Of a DNA stretch of 32,908 nucleotides, positions 24,345 to 32,908 are shown piece after piece. How positions within the stretch are numbered: position 1 is the first letter of the stretch; each line of letters starts with the position of its first letter. The notes beneath the pieces were generated by a model. The model did not search any database, was not told the DNA's origin, and saw only the letters and a list, made by a program, of their open reading frames with translations. The position numbers and the translations under genes were made by a program. Origin of the DNA: a bacterium (lineage in GTDB: Bacteria; Zhuqueibacterota; QNDG01); contig JAGGVB010000068.1 in NCBI GenBank assembly GCA_021158245.1, forward strand, positions 1 to 32,908, in the 5' to 3' direction.

Positions 24345-25084
24345 TCTTGGCCTGTAAAATATGTTTTTATAATCTCCTGAGCTCTTTGATAATCATCAGG
24401 AGTGTCAATTTCAATGCATTTATAGGGAGAGATATCTAATCCAAAAAGCTCCTCTCCTTTATCAATCACTGCCTGGAATGAAAGTTCATAAAATTCATTC
24501 GCGCCTGATTTATAATTAATACTTATATCAAGCTCATTAAATAATTCAGTTCCGAATGATGCACTGAATTTCTCTATTCCGATTGATTCTCCGTTTGAAG
24601 ATTCAATGTTCAGTTCCTTGCTTATTTTACGCACTAATCCGAAACTATCTAATTTCACTTTCATATCTTCGGCAAATATATCTCCTTCTGTTCTTACAGA
24701 AAGAATGTCTTTGTGTTTGTCATCCAATACTTTTTGAATAATATGCCGGTCAAAAACTATATCTGCATCAAGCAGTAAAAACTGTCCGTATATTGAATCC
24801 TTTGCCAGCCACAAAGAGTAGCTGTTATTGGTAGTTGAATATTTATCATTATGTATCCACTTGACATTCAAACCGGGAAAATGTTTAAGCACATGTTCCT
24901 TTAACTGATCACTTTCAAATCCTGTAACTATGACAAATTCATTCAAACCGGCCCAAATCAAATTTCGGAGTGTAAAATCCAAAATGGTTTTGCCGTCAGA
25001 CAGAGGTAAAAGGCACTTGGGTTTTGAATTAGTTAACGGCTTTAATCTTTTTGATTCCCCTGCTGCAAGAATAACAACCTGCAT
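24341..25084 (-). CDS. Nucleotidyltransferase for a phospho-alcohol (LicC / inositol-phosphate cytidylyltransferase type)
   Basis: The 247-residue Rossmann-like enzyme begins VVILAAGESKRLKPLTNSKP, the nucleotide-binding signature. It has STTNNSYSLWLAKDS (about residues 83-97) and LLDADIVF with the metal-binding D106-x-D108. The N-NSYSLWLA block is typical of the LicC and inositol-1-phosphate cytidylyltransferase group that activates alcohol phosphates with CTP. The product would be the CDP-alcohol for the phosphotransferase at 22354. It overlaps the UPF0104 gene downstream by 4 bases. Divergent from the aminotransferase gene across a 227-bp region. The exact substrate is unknown. Confidence 0.83.
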   Translation of the reverse strand: MQVVILAAGESKRLKPLTNSKPKCLLPLSDGKTILDFTLRNLIWAGLNEFVIVTGFESDQLKEHVLKHFPGLNVKWIHNDKYSTTNNSYSLWLAKDSIYGQFLLLDADIVFDRHIIQKVLDDKHKDILSVRTEGDIFAEDMKVKLDSFGLVRKISKELNIESSNGESIGIEKFSASFGTELFNELDISINYKSGANEFYELSFQAVIDKGEELFGLDISPYKCIEIDTPDDYQRAQEIIKTYFTGQE

Positions 25085-25200
25085 TATTTAGTCCCGTAAT
25101 TTAATAGTACAATAAACCTCTGCTTAAAATAAATTTTTCTAAGCTACAACATAGGGAGCAAATATACAAGAAATTTTATTTGTAATTTTTAAAAAAAACC

Positions 25201-25229
25201 TTGAGTTATTTAAAAAAATGAATTAAATT
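25201..25229 (+). promoter_or_regulatory. Possible promoter of the aminotransferase gene
   Basis: TTGAGT (25201-25206) and TAAATT (25224-25229) are separated by 17 bp in the region between the divergent nucleotidyltransferase and aminotransferase genes. The match is fair and the area is AT-rich, so chance is possible. Confidence 0.35.
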
Positions 25230-25311
25230 TATCGTCTTTAAAAATAACGTAGGAAATGGTAGTACCAATAATAATTGTAAAATTGGACTTTTGACCGGGG
25301 ATCAGATAATT

Positions 25312-26382
25312 ATGCAGAAAATACTTCTAAATAAAAACGAAAACAAATACGGGCCTTCTCAAAAATGTCTCGACACACTGACTAATGCAAAAATAAATGA
25401 TTTAACCGATTATACGAGAGATGACAACAACACTCTGCGTACCAAACTGTCGGAAAGATTCAATGTCCCTGTTGAGCAGATAATTCTCGGCTATGGTTCA
25501 GAAGATCTGATTCACCGCATATTTGATACATTTCTGCAGCCGCAGGATAAAGTATTGCTATGCAGCCACGGCTGGTACTACTATTGTAACCTATGCAAAA
25601 AAAGAAACATGCAGCAGCACCATTATCATCTCTACAGGCAAAAGGACAATTATATTTATAATTATGATGAACTTCATAACCAGTTTAATGAAATAAAACC
25701 CAAATTAACCATAATCGGTTCCCCGACAAATCCTACAGGTACATGTTTCAGCACTTCCGAATTTGAGAAAACGATTGCAAATGTCCGGGATGATCAGATT
25801 CTTTTCTATGATATTGCCTACTACGGGTTTTCAAAAGAAGATGACCCACCCATTGCAGAATGGATTAAAAATTCTAAAAATCTGGTTATCACAAGCTCCT
25901 TCTCAAAATATTTTGCTCTCGCAGGAGTGAGAATAGGTTATGCATTTATAAGCAGCAATTTAATCGATAAATTTATGCCAAGCAAGAGACTCCTCGGGTT
26001 CAGTCAAATCCTGGAGAATGTAGCAATAGCTGCACTTGATTCTGAAGATTACTACTCGGATATAGCAGCAAAAATTGGCAATGACCGCAAGGCAATTATC
26101 CAAAAAATTAACTCCATACCCGGATTCACTGCATTTGATTCCAAAGCAAATTTTATCCTTGCGGAGTACCCTAAAGAGGTGAGGGAACTCTTTGAGCAGG
26201 AACTTGACAAAAAAAATGTCCTGATTAAATTTATCTCAGGCGAGCCATTATTCCAGAATATGGTAAGGATAAGCATAGGCACACAAGAGCATACAAAACT
26301 GCTTCTCGAAGCATTGGACAATCTGTCATATATTCTGGAAAAAAATTATGCTGACAGTATTGAAGCTTCTGTTATTGAATAG
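25312..26382 (+). CDS. HisC-like class I/II PLP-dependent aminotransferase
   Basis: The 356-residue enzyme has the fold-type I motifs: SPTNPTGT with Asn140, D167-x2-Y170 in FYDIAYYGF, the PLP lysine K199 in TSSFSKYFALAG, and R207 in VRIGY. It resembles histidinol-phosphate aminotransferase but has no his genes around it. The start at 25312 is chosen because relatives begin near MQKILLNKNENKYGPS; the longer frame opens with TTG. In other bacteria, HisC-like enzymes beside cytidylyltransferases make amino-alcohol phosphates (for example serinol phosphate in Campylobacter surface glycans), or decarboxylate amino acid phosphates as CobD does. Either would suit the neighbouring CDP-alcohol genes. 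The substrate is inference only. Confidence 0.85.
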   Translation: MQKILLNKNENKYGPSQKCLDTLTNAKINDLTDYTRDDNNTLRTKLSERFNVPVEQIILGYGSEDLIHRIFDTFLQPQDKVLLCSHGWYYYCNLCKKRNMQQHHYHLYRQKDNYIYNYDELHNQFNEIKPKLTIIGSPTNPTGTCFSTSEFEKTIANVRDDQILFYDIAYYGFSKEDDPPIAEWIKNSKNLVITSSFSKYFALAGVRIGYAFISSNLIDKFMPSKRLLGFSQILENVAIAALDSEDYYSDIAAKIGNDRKAIIQKINSIPGFTAFDSKANFILAEYPKEVRELFEQELDKKNVLIKFISGEPLFQNMVRISIGTQEHTKLLLEALDNLSYILEKNYADSIEASVIE

Positions 26383-26463
26383 ACATAATCTTTTCGCTTT
26401 CAGTAATACAGCCTTATTATAATACTGACAGCAACGGTTATCATCATTTATAACTTGGAAATA

Positions 26464-27456
26464 TTAAACTGCCGCTGTTTTCTTTGTAACAAAAATAAAA
26501 TCCATAAACCGTTTCAGCCACACAGCAATTGCTGCTAAGATCAGACGTGGAATTGTAATCCACCATGCTGAAACTCCTATAGCAACAAAAAGCATAGTAT
26601 CTTCCAATAAAGAGTGTGAAATCGCAACATGATAATTTAAAAGGTTCACATTATCACGGGATATCTTTCCCCGCTTTACATAATCCAACATCACACCCGA
26701 CCCGTATGCAAGGCCCAGAGTATTGGCAATAATCCAGAGAAATGCTGCCTGATATGGAACGCCAAGGATCAAGAGAGGATATTTTAAAATACTGGAAAGG
26801 AATTCCGTAACACCGAACTCTTCCAGAATTCGCTGCAGTATCATGAGCAGAGTAATAAGTATCATAATTTTGATACAGAGATGTAAAATCCCAACAGCCC
26901 ATATTTGCAATTCAATCATAAAGCCGCTGCCTGCTGAAATTGTACTCTTAACAACTGTTTCTGGCAGTTGTAATGAATCTGAAGGAAGAAATTTATTAAG
27001 TGCCACTGCGCCTGCAAAACTCGCAGAAAGCCTTAGTATAATCATCTTTAATGCAGATGAGCCTGTTTTTTTCTGAACCATGCTCTCTACAGGCAAATTG
27101 TGAGAAATGAGACACATTAGTGCGAGAATAGTTACAATACGTCCTGTAAGGCCAAGAGTTTGTATTACGGCTATACTTGAATAGACATTTAAAAAACAGG
27201 CAGTTGCAAAAACTATTGCAGATTCTCCGGGCAACCCTGCAAAAGCGAATGCAGGAGCAAAGAACTGTGCAATAACTTCAAGTACACCTGTTATTTTGAG
27301 AATAAATACTAAAAAAGAGACCGGAACAGTAATTGATAACAGCCAAACACCTGTTTTAAGTGCAGGCGGCATGGCATCTTTAACGCATAAACGTAATCGT
27401 TCCTGCCATTTTGTGATATTTACAGCATCCGGTTCGTGCTCAGTATTTTGTTCCAT
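26464..27456 (-). CDS. Nucleoside-recognition (GATE) domain membrane protein
   Basis: The 330-residue protein carries two GATE-type halves with about eight hydrophobic segments. The first has LKTGVWLLSITVPVSFLVFI, then ACFLNVYSSIAVIQTLGLTG. The second has LGVPYQAAFLWIIANTLGLA, then HVAISHSLLEDTMLFVAIG. The family includes SpmA/SpmB, YjiH and the FeoB core and is thought to transport small solutes; the substrate is unknown. ACGGGG precedes the ATG. It lies 53 bp downstream of the BNR lipoprotein gene in the same direction. Confidence 0.8.
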   Translation of the reverse strand: MEQNTEHEPDAVNITKWQERLRLCVKDAMPPALKTGVWLLSITVPVSFLVFILKITGVLEVIAQFFAPAFAFAGLPGESAIVFATACFLNVYSSIAVIQTLGLTGRIVTILALMCLISHNLPVESMVQKKTGSSALKMIILRLSASFAGAVALNKFLPSDSLQLPETVVKSTISAGSGFMIELQIWAVGILHLCIKIMILITLLMILQRILEEFGVTEFLSSILKYPLLILGVPYQAAFLWIIANTLGLAYGSGVMLDYVKRGKISRDNVNLLNYHVAISHSLLEDTMLFVAIGVSAWWITIPRLILAAIAVWLKRFMDFIFVTKKTAAV

Positions 27457-27509
27457 TCAAACCCCGTATCACATTACAAATACATATAACAAAACATTTT
27501 CAATCCGGA

Positions 27510-28865
27510 TTAATAACTTCCTTTTTCTGCAACAACCTTTACAGATTTTGAAGGCCTGCTTTCCATACCAGTACCGATTATCAATTTCCCTCTGCCGATG
27601 ACTTGAGTAATTGAATAAAAATAGTCCTGTCCCTGTTTTACAGATTCGTCAATATAGCTTGATTTAAAAACAGTTGCAAATCTTTTTCTGGTTAAAAGAG
27701 AATCAAAAGAATCAGATGTATCTCTGTAAACAGCATAATAGTCTGCGCCTTGCGTTGCATTCCACCTCAGATGGACATACTTATTATGATCAACCGATGC
27801 TGAAAGGCCGGAAGGGCTTTTTAGTAAAGTATTTTTTCGAATAATTATTCTTATCCCGTGTTTATTTTTTTGTATATCCTGAGAAAAGGCAATATAAATT
27901 TTATCATCAAAACTTTTTACAATTGGATACATACAGTTTCCCTGTGCATTCTTAAGGGGTCTTTCGTCTTCCCATGTAACCCCATTGTTGTAACTCCGGA
28001 TAATTGATATCCCTTTCGGCCACATATCCTGAAAAACAGCAAACATAGAACCACTGCCTGTTTTTACAATTCCCGGAAATGTACCCTCCATACCTGTATT
28101 AAAAGGTAAAGACCATGTATGCCCCCCGTCTTTGGAGATACTCTCATATATAAAACCCTGCGAGTCCCTGCTCTGCATAAGGCAGAGAAAATCTTTTTCC
28201 CCTGTCTCGATAATTGAAGGATTTTCCAAGTTGAAACTATCCGTACTATCTCCCGAAAATATATCAACTCTGCGCCAGGTCTCACCCCTGTCTTCGGACA
28301 GAAGAGCACCGACATAGGATGCTACATCTCCGGAAGCAGCAGATACACCCACAAAAAGATCTCCGTTTTCAGCCTCAAGAATCCCTCCTGAAACATTCAG
28401 GCTGCTCTTTTCTCCTGCCGGAATCATACGAGGGGCTGTAAATGTCACTCCATTATCAAATGACTCTATAAGGAAAATACCGATCGGGATATCACTTCCT
28501 TTTTTATCATCACGTCTCGATTGATTAAACACAATGATAACCAGCCCATCCTTTAACCGGCACACTACCGGATTATAGCATTTCCATCCGCTTTTTACAA
28601 GTACGCCGGGTTTTGACCATCCAGCTATACCGGACTTTGATTTGCACATCAAAATTTCCGATTCGGCGCTCCTTTCATTATGTTCCGTAAAAACTACAAA
28701 AATTTTACCGTCTCCCAATTTGATAAAATCCAGATGGCCCATATTGTTATCGGATTCAATAACTGTGGCCACTTTCTCCGTATCAATTTTATATAATTCT
28801 TTAATTTTTCCGCATCCAGCAAATAAAACTGCGAAAAACAAAACCATAATATATTTTATTCTCAT
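27510..28865 (-). CDS. BNR/sialidase-fold lipoprotein with C-terminal fibronectin type III domain
   Basis: The product is about 451 residues. The signal sequence ends LFAGC with Cys18 as the lipid anchor. Four Asp-box repeats are visible: SFDNGVTF, SEDRGETWR, SKDGGHTWS and SYNNGVTWE, which define a six-bladed sialidase-type propeller. A fibronectin type III domain follows (LSASVDHNKYVHLRWNATQG to the C-terminus). The Arg triad of true sialidases is not evident, so carbohydrate binding or another hydrolase activity is as likely as sialidase. The start at 28865 has GGAGG 4 bases upstream and is chosen over a codon 27 bases earlier. Confidence 0.8.
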   Translation of the reverse strand: MRIKYIMVLFFAVLFAGCGKIKELYKIDTEKVATVIESDNNMGHLDFIKLGDGKIFVVFTEHNERSAESEILMCKSKSGIAGWSKPGVLVKSGWKCYNPVVCRLKDGLVIIVFNQSRRDDKKGSDIPIGIFLIESFDNGVTFTAPRMIPAGEKSSLNVSGGILEAENGDLFVGVSAASGDVASYVGALLSEDRGETWRRVDIFSGDSTDSFNLENPSIIETGEKDFLCLMQSRDSQGFIYESISKDGGHTWSLPFNTGMEGTFPGIVKTGSGSMFAVFQDMWPKGISIIRSYNNGVTWEDERPLKNAQGNCMYPIVKSFDDKIYIAFSQDIQKNKHGIRIIIRKNTLLKSPSGLSASVDHNKYVHLRWNATQGADYYAVYRDTSDSFDSLLTRKRFATVFKSSYIDESVKQGQDYFYSITQVIGRGKLIIGTGMESRPSKSVKVVAEKGSY

Positions 28866-28948
28866 AATACCTCCAAAAATATTTTTTTGCAACTATTTTT
28901 CTCTCTTAAGTGTCTATATATATGAAGAGGAAAAAACAAGGAGAAAAA

Positions 28949-29029
28949 ATGTTAACAACAATTATCGCCATAGTATTCATCGTACTTCTTCTGGCATGGG
29001 GAGCTCCTGTAAAACAAAAATCAGTATAA
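28949..29029 (+). CDS. 26-residue single-helix membrane peptide
   Basis: AAGGAG lies 5 bases before an ATG that opens MLTTIIAIVFIVLLLAWGAP and then VKQKSV before TAA. The peptide is one hydrophobic helix with a short basic tail, the typical form of small bacterial membrane proteins. It is in the gap between two minus-strand genes and reads in the opposite direction. The function is unknown. The ribosome site quality and a clean hydrophobic pattern argue for a real gene, but so short a frame could be chance. Confidence 0.5.
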   Translation: MLTTIIAIVFIVLLLAWGAPVKQKSV

Positions 29030-29046
29030 GCATCAAAAGTTCAATT

Positions 29047-29424
29047 TTAATACCGCTGTGCCCAGAATGCATCTTTAAAATGTTTTATTGATACACTGCT
29101 TTTTTGGAAAACAACTGCAATTACATCAAATCTGTAATCTTCAACATCAGGGTTCTGAGATCCAATATATCGCTCAGCAATCCTGGCAATCTGGCGCTGT
29201 TTTTTCATACTTACCCTTTCTTCGGGATTTCCAAACTCCAGGCCATTGCTGCTTTTTACTTCTACAAAAACAATAGTATCATGTTCACGAGCTATTATGT
29301 CTATCTCTCCATGGCCGGAACGAAAATTTTTACATACAATCTTGTAGCCAAGCTTTTCTAAAAATTTTACAGCTTCGAATTCTCCTCTTCCTCCTGTAAC
29401 AAGATTCCTTCCGTTGTTCGTCAT
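29047..29424 (-). CDS. yraN: YraN/UPF0102 family endonuclease-like protein
   Basis: The 125-residue protein contains GRGEFEAVKFLEKLGYKIVC, NFRSGHGEIDIIAREHDTIV and FVEVKSS, the restriction-endonuclease-like core of the UPF0102 family with the E-x-D-x-VEVK pattern. It is widespread next to rnhB and its cellular role is still unclear. The start at 29424 overlaps the rnhB stop (ATGA) with GGGGGAA upstream; the longer frame is read-through of rnhB in another phase. Last gene of the GH92-rnhB-yraN run. Confidence 0.9.
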   Translation of the reverse strand: MTNNGRNLVTGGRGEFEAVKFLEKLGYKIVCKNFRSGHGEIDIIAREHDTIVFVEVKSSNGLEFGNPEERVSMKKQRQIARIAERYIGSQNPDVEDYRFDVIAVVFQKSSVSIKHFKDAFWAQRY

Positions 29425-30056
29425 AAGTTCCCCCATCCTCCGATTTTGAATGATCTTCTGTGAATCGGGCACATACCGAATTTTTTAACTGACAGAACGT
29501 GTTCTTTTGTGCCGTAACCTTTATGTTTGTTAAATCCATATTCCGGATATATTTTATGAAATTCCATCATCATTCTGTCACGTGTTACCTTTGCAATAAT
29601 TGATGCTGCCGCAATAGAGAATGATAGAGAATCTCCCCTGATAATGGGTTTCTGAGGCCATAAAACATCAGGTATTGCTCTTCCGTCCACAAGCAGAAAA
29701 AGAGGCGATGCACTTAATTCGGAAACAGCAATACGCATGGCCTTGTAGGTGGCCTGCAGAATATTTATCCTGTCAATTTCCTCTGAGTCAACAACTCCTA
29801 CACCTATTGAAAGGGCTCTCTCTTTTATTATTTGAAATATTTCTTCTCTCTTTTTCGGTGTCAGTTTTTTTGAGTCGTTAACTCCGGTAAAAAAAACATC
29901 TTTGGGAAAAACGACTGCAGATGCTACAACAGGCCCTGCAAGAGGGCCTCTTCCGGCCTCATCTATTCCCGCTGCATAACTGCCTTTCAGCCAGACCTCC
30001 CGATCATAAATCAGCATCTTCTCTATTCGTTCGATTTCCAAAGCTTCAGACAGCAT
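29421..30056 (-). CDS. rnhB: Ribonuclease HII
   Basis: The 211-residue enzyme removes RNA from RNA-DNA hybrids, including single ribonucleotides. It has the full signature: GIDEAGRGPLAGPV with the first Asp-Glu pair, NDSKKL, LLVDG and the IIRGDSLSFSIAAASIIAKV block, then GYGTKEH. It starts 8 bp after the GH92 stop with GGGG upstream, and overlaps yraN by 4 bases, so it is co-transcribed with both. Confidence 0.95.
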   Translation of the reverse strand: MLSEALEIERIEKMLIYDREVWLKGSYAAGIDEAGRGPLAGPVVASAVVFPKDVFFTGVNDSKKLTPKKREEIFQIIKERALSIGVGVVDSEEIDRINILQATYKAMRIAVSELSASPLFLLVDGRAIPDVLWPQKPIIRGDSLSFSIAAASIIAKVTRDRMMMEFHKIYPEYGFNKHKGYGTKEHVLSVKKFGMCPIHRRSFKIGGWGNL

Positions 30057-30064
30057 ATTTGAAT

Positions 30065-32908
30065 CTACCCCTGTTTAATAATTATTTCATCAACAAACAG
30101 CCATCCCTTATTACCTGCTCCGGGATGCCACTTGGGAATATCCCCTATATTCTGAGCCCTGACTCTTACGTATCTTGTTTTTAAATTCCTGAACTTCTTA
30201 ACAATGTCCTTTACAATTACTCCCTCTTCGTCTTCAGGGACATTACTCTTTAATTCCGCAGCTTTTGAAAAATGACTGCCGTCATCTGATACAAAAATAT
30301 CAACTTTCTTCGGCATCCATATCCACGACCGCTGATTCTGCAGGAATCCGGCCCCTATTTCAGTTACTGCTTTGACTTTTCCGAGATCCACAACAGCATC
30401 AAGGTTCCTGCCGGAATAGCCCTGCCACATTCCTGTCATAAAATCATTGCCGCCGCGCAGTTGGTCAATAAGCCCCTCTTTCCCTCCTGCTGTATACTGA
30501 TTATCATATTTCGTATTAAGAATAATTTTCCAGTTATGATTAATCTTTAAAAATTTTGATGTAACACAAAAACTGAAACCCCATCCGCTTAAATAGGAAA
30601 CCATTTTAATTGTTGTTGTTTTTTTAAGAATAATAGGTTTTTTGTATATCTTTGAGTTTTTTGTCGGATAAGATCCGTCAAGAGTGTAATAAATTACTGC
30701 ATTTGTATCGGGTGCTGCAAACTCTGCAATTGTTGAATTTCTGAATGTCCGATCCCCTCTTTTCACATACGGGACTCTTGTTATAAGCTCATCATTGATG
30801 CCTGAAACCGGCCTCTGCCCCTTTCCGGATCCCCATTTGTGATCAGGCTTTCCCGACATTGTAAATGACAGCACCCCTCCGTTCATAATATCATTATGAC
30901 TTATAAACGATTTTGAATACTCTTTCCCGTTAAGCACTGCAGATGTTATATAAAAGTTCTTTCCTGGTAAATTTTCCGCTTCAACAGTAAAAATTTTTCC
31001 GTTTTCAAGATGAATCACAGCTTTTTTAAAAACCGGAGTGCCGATTGCATAAACCGTGCTGCCCGGTGTAACAGGATAAAACCCGAGAGCACTTAGTACA
31101 TACCATGCAGACATCTGGCCGCAGTCTTCATTTCCGCTTAAACCGTCAGGCTCGTCTCTGTACATTTCAGAAAGTATCTTATGCACTATCTGCTGAGTTT
31201 TCCATGGTTTTCCTGCATAATCATACAGATACGCAATATGGTGGCTCGGTTCATTCCCGTGAGCATACTGCCCTATCAGCCCGGTAATATCAGGCTGTTC
31301 TCTTCCACTCAGTTTTGTTTTTGCAGAAAACAGGCCGTCAAGCTTCTTTGAAAAAAGCTCATCACTTCCATAGAGGGATATAAGGCCATTTACATCCTGA
31401 GGCACAAAAAACGAATACTGCCACGAATTACCTTCTGTAAAATTAAAATTTACTTCTGCAGGATCAAAAGGGGAACTCCACATTCCATTCATTCGTGCAC
31501 GCATAAAATGCGTCTGCAGATCAAATATATTTTTATAATACTGAGCCCTTTTTGTGTAAACTCTGTAATCATCATCTCTGGCAAGTGCTTTTGCCATCTG
31601 TGCAATACACCAGTCATCGTAGGAGTATTCCAGAGTCTTTGATACAGATTCTCTGTCCGCATCATAAGGGATATATCCCTGTTTTATATAAGCATCAATT
31701 CCGAAACGTTTTTGTCTGCTGCTTGCTTTCATAGCTTCAAAAGCAAGATCAGTATCAAAATTTTTAATGCCCTTTACAAAAGCATCTGTAATTACCGGTA
31801 CTGCATGATAACCTATCATGCAATGAGTGTAATTGCCTGCAAGTTCCCACATCGGCAGATAACCGCCGTTTTTGTATTGATTCAGAAAAGTTTTTATAAA
31901 ATCCAATGTTCTTTTCTGCTGAATAATTGTAAACAGGGGATGCTCGGCACGGAATGTATCCCACAAAGAGAATATTGTATAATTTGTAAAGTTCTCTGCA
32001 TAATGGATTTTATTATCCGTACCGCGATATCTTCTGTCAACATCCATGAATAAGTTAGGAGCACTAAAAGAGTGATATAGCGCAGTGTAGAAAATAGTTT
32101 TATTCTTTCTAGAATTGTCTTCAACTTCAATTACATTCAATGCTTTGTTCCATGCATTCTCTGCATCTGATTTGACTTTCTCAAAATCCCATCCCGAAAT
32201 TTCAGCATCAAGATTTTTTCTTGCGCCATCAATATCAACTGCTGAAATTCCAACTTTGACAAGCAGAGGCCCGCTGCCGAGAGAGTCGAAATGCAGTATT
32301 GTCTTGATATTTTTCCCCTTTGCTGTTTTATAATTGCCGCATAGCGAATCATTTAAAAATATTTCAGAATTTGAAAACGGCCGTGAAAAACGGGCAACAA
32401 AATAAACATATTGATCGTCTGCCCACGATGATGATTCCCGGAACCCTTCGATCTCACCGCTGCTGACAATTTTTATTCCGGACTTTAAGACCCTGTCACG
32501 ATGCTTAAGATCAATCAAAACACCTGGCTTTGCGTCTCTCGGGAAAAAATATCTGTGGAATCCCGCCCTTTTTGCAGCTGTCAGATCAACTTTTATTTTG
32601 TAATCATCAAGAAAAACCGAATAAAAACCGGGAGATGCTTTTTCGCGTCTATGTGAAAATCTCGAACCGTATCCCGAATCAGGGGAACCTTTATATCCGC
32701 TGTCAAGATGTTCATTACCGGTAAAAGGCATGAAAAGGATATCACATAAATCAGGAATACCTGTTCCGCTTAAATGAGTGTGGCTGAACCCGTAAATAAC
32801 ATTATCAGAATAATGATAGCCGGAACATCCGTCCCATCCTGTCAGCCTTGTATCAGGGCCTAACTGTACACTTCCGAACGGAACTGCTGCACCGGGATAA
32901 GTATGCCC
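30065..32908 (-). CDS. GH92 alpha-mannosidase, N-terminus outside the window
   Basis: The frame stays open to the window edge, so the gene is partial at its 5' end. The first visible codons read GHTYPGAAVPFGSVQLGPDT, followed by GWDGCSGYHYSD and YGFSHTHLSGTG, which are standard early GH92 blocks. The catalytic region has HGNEPSHHIAYLYDYAG and NEDCGQMSAWYVLSALGFYP. GH92 enzymes are calcium-dependent exo-mannosidases of exported glycan-degradation systems. Two accessory parts follow: a chitobiase/hexosaminidase C-terminal-like segment (AVIYYTLDGSYPT) and a discoidin-like F5/8 type C domain (WIWMPKKVDIFVSDDG) to the end. It heads, in this window, a run with rnhB and yraN. An internal ATG at 32731 is not the start. 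Confidence 0.93.
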   Translation of the reverse strand, partial: GHTYPGAAVPFGSVQLGPDTRLTGWDGCSGYHYSDNVIYGFSHTHLSGTGIPDLCDILFMPFTGNEHLDSGYKGSPDSGYGSRFSHRREKASPGFYSVFLDDYKIKVDLTAAKRAGFHRYFFPRDAKPGVLIDLKHRDRVLKSGIKIVSSGEIEGFRESSSWADDQYVYFVARFSRPFSNSEIFLNDSLCGNYKTAKGKNIKTILHFDSLGSGPLLVKVGISAVDIDGARKNLDAEISGWDFEKVKSDAENAWNKALNVIEVEDNSRKNKTIFYTALYHSFSAPNLFMDVDRRYRGTDNKIHYAENFTNYTIFSLWDTFRAEHPLFTIIQQKRTLDFIKTFLNQYKNGGYLPMWELAGNYTHCMIGYHAVPVITDAFVKGIKNFDTDLAFEAMKASSRQKRFGIDAYIKQGYIPYDADRESVSKTLEYSYDDWCIAQMAKALARDDDYRVYTKRAQYYKNIFDLQTHFMRARMNGMWSSPFDPAEVNFNFTEGNSWQYSFFVPQDVNGLISLYGSDELFSKKLDGLFSAKTKLSGREQPDITGLIGQYAHGNEPSHHIAYLYDYAGKPWKTQQIVHKILSEMYRDEPDGLSGNEDCGQMSAWYVLSALGFYPVTPGSTVYAIGTPVFKKAVIHLENGKIFTVEAENLPGKNFYITSAVLNGKEYSKSFISHNDIMNGGVLSFTMSGKPDHKWGSGKGQRPVSGINDELITRVPYVKRGDRTFRNSTIAEFAAPDTNAVIYYTLDGSYPTKNSKIYKKPIILKKTTTIKMVSYLSGWGFSFCVTSKFLKINHNWKIILNTKYDNQYTAGGKEGLIDQLRGGNDFMTGMWQGYSGRNLDAVVDLGKVKAVTEIGAGFLQNQRSWIWMPKKVDIFVSDDGSHFSKAAELKSNVPEDEEGVIVKDIVKKFRNLKTRYVRVRAQNIGDIPKWHPGAGNKGWLFVDEIIIKQG

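Overview
The window looks like chromosome from a Gram-negative, probably strictly anaerobic bacterium with low to moderate GC. Supporting signs are several lipobox lipoproteins, a strict-anaerobe-type hybrid-cluster protein with its ferredoxin partner, and exported glycan and peptide hydrolases. The mix (GH92 mannosidase, S9 peptidase, DUF4185 and BNR lipoproteins, YHS-CopA, HcpR-like regulator) suggests a member of the Bacteroidetes/FCB group or a neighbouring candidate phylum. That placement is inference; there is no rRNA or tRNA gene in the window to anchor it. Most resident genes have clear Shine-Dalgarno sequences.

Layout. 1-2050 is gene debris around one intact gene. Two fragments of methyl-accepting chemotaxis protein genes sharing a 55-bp near-identical repeat flank an intact AAA_14/DUF4143 ATPase. 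A decayed piece of a second such ATPase lies on the other strand. 2053-3463 holds a small membrane protein, a NifX/NifB-type cofactor-binding protein and an ArsR-type regulator. 3500-7005 is a conspicuously AT-rich foreign island with integron-cassette-like organisation: minus-strand ORFs, each followed by an imperfect palindrome. Two of these palindromes are clearly homologous (about 125 bp) and a third is degenerate. The island carries a Schlafen/AlbA_2 protein broken by one in-frame stop, an esterase lipoprotein and the tail of a third gene. 7006-7718 is an MNT/HEPN toxin-antitoxin pair.

8144-12822 carries a DUF4185 lipoprotein, a CopA-type copper ATPase and a VapBC pair just upstream of copA. 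12998-16342 is a nitrosative-stress module: hcp, a ferredoxin-like partner and a divergent Crp/Fnr regulator. A perfect FNR-type palindrome between them is placed to activate the frdX-hcp promoter and to cover the regulator's own -35 box.

16668-26382 contains genes that together look like polar-lipid headgroup synthesis: a PaaK/CapK-like adenylating enzyme, two UPF0104/MprF-like membrane proteins, a CDP-alcohol phosphotransferase, a sugar/alcohol-phosphate nucleotidyltransferase and a HisC-like aminotransferase. A large secreted S9 peptidase lies among them. This is the best candidate in the window for an undescribed pathway.

26464-32908 contains a GATE-domain membrane protein, a BNR/sialidase-like lipoprotein with an Fn3 tail, a 26-residue membrane peptide too short for usual gene calling, and an operon of GH92 alpha-mannosidase (5' end outside the window), rnhB and yraN. 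No CRISPR array, tRNA, rRNA or complete insertion sequence was seen.
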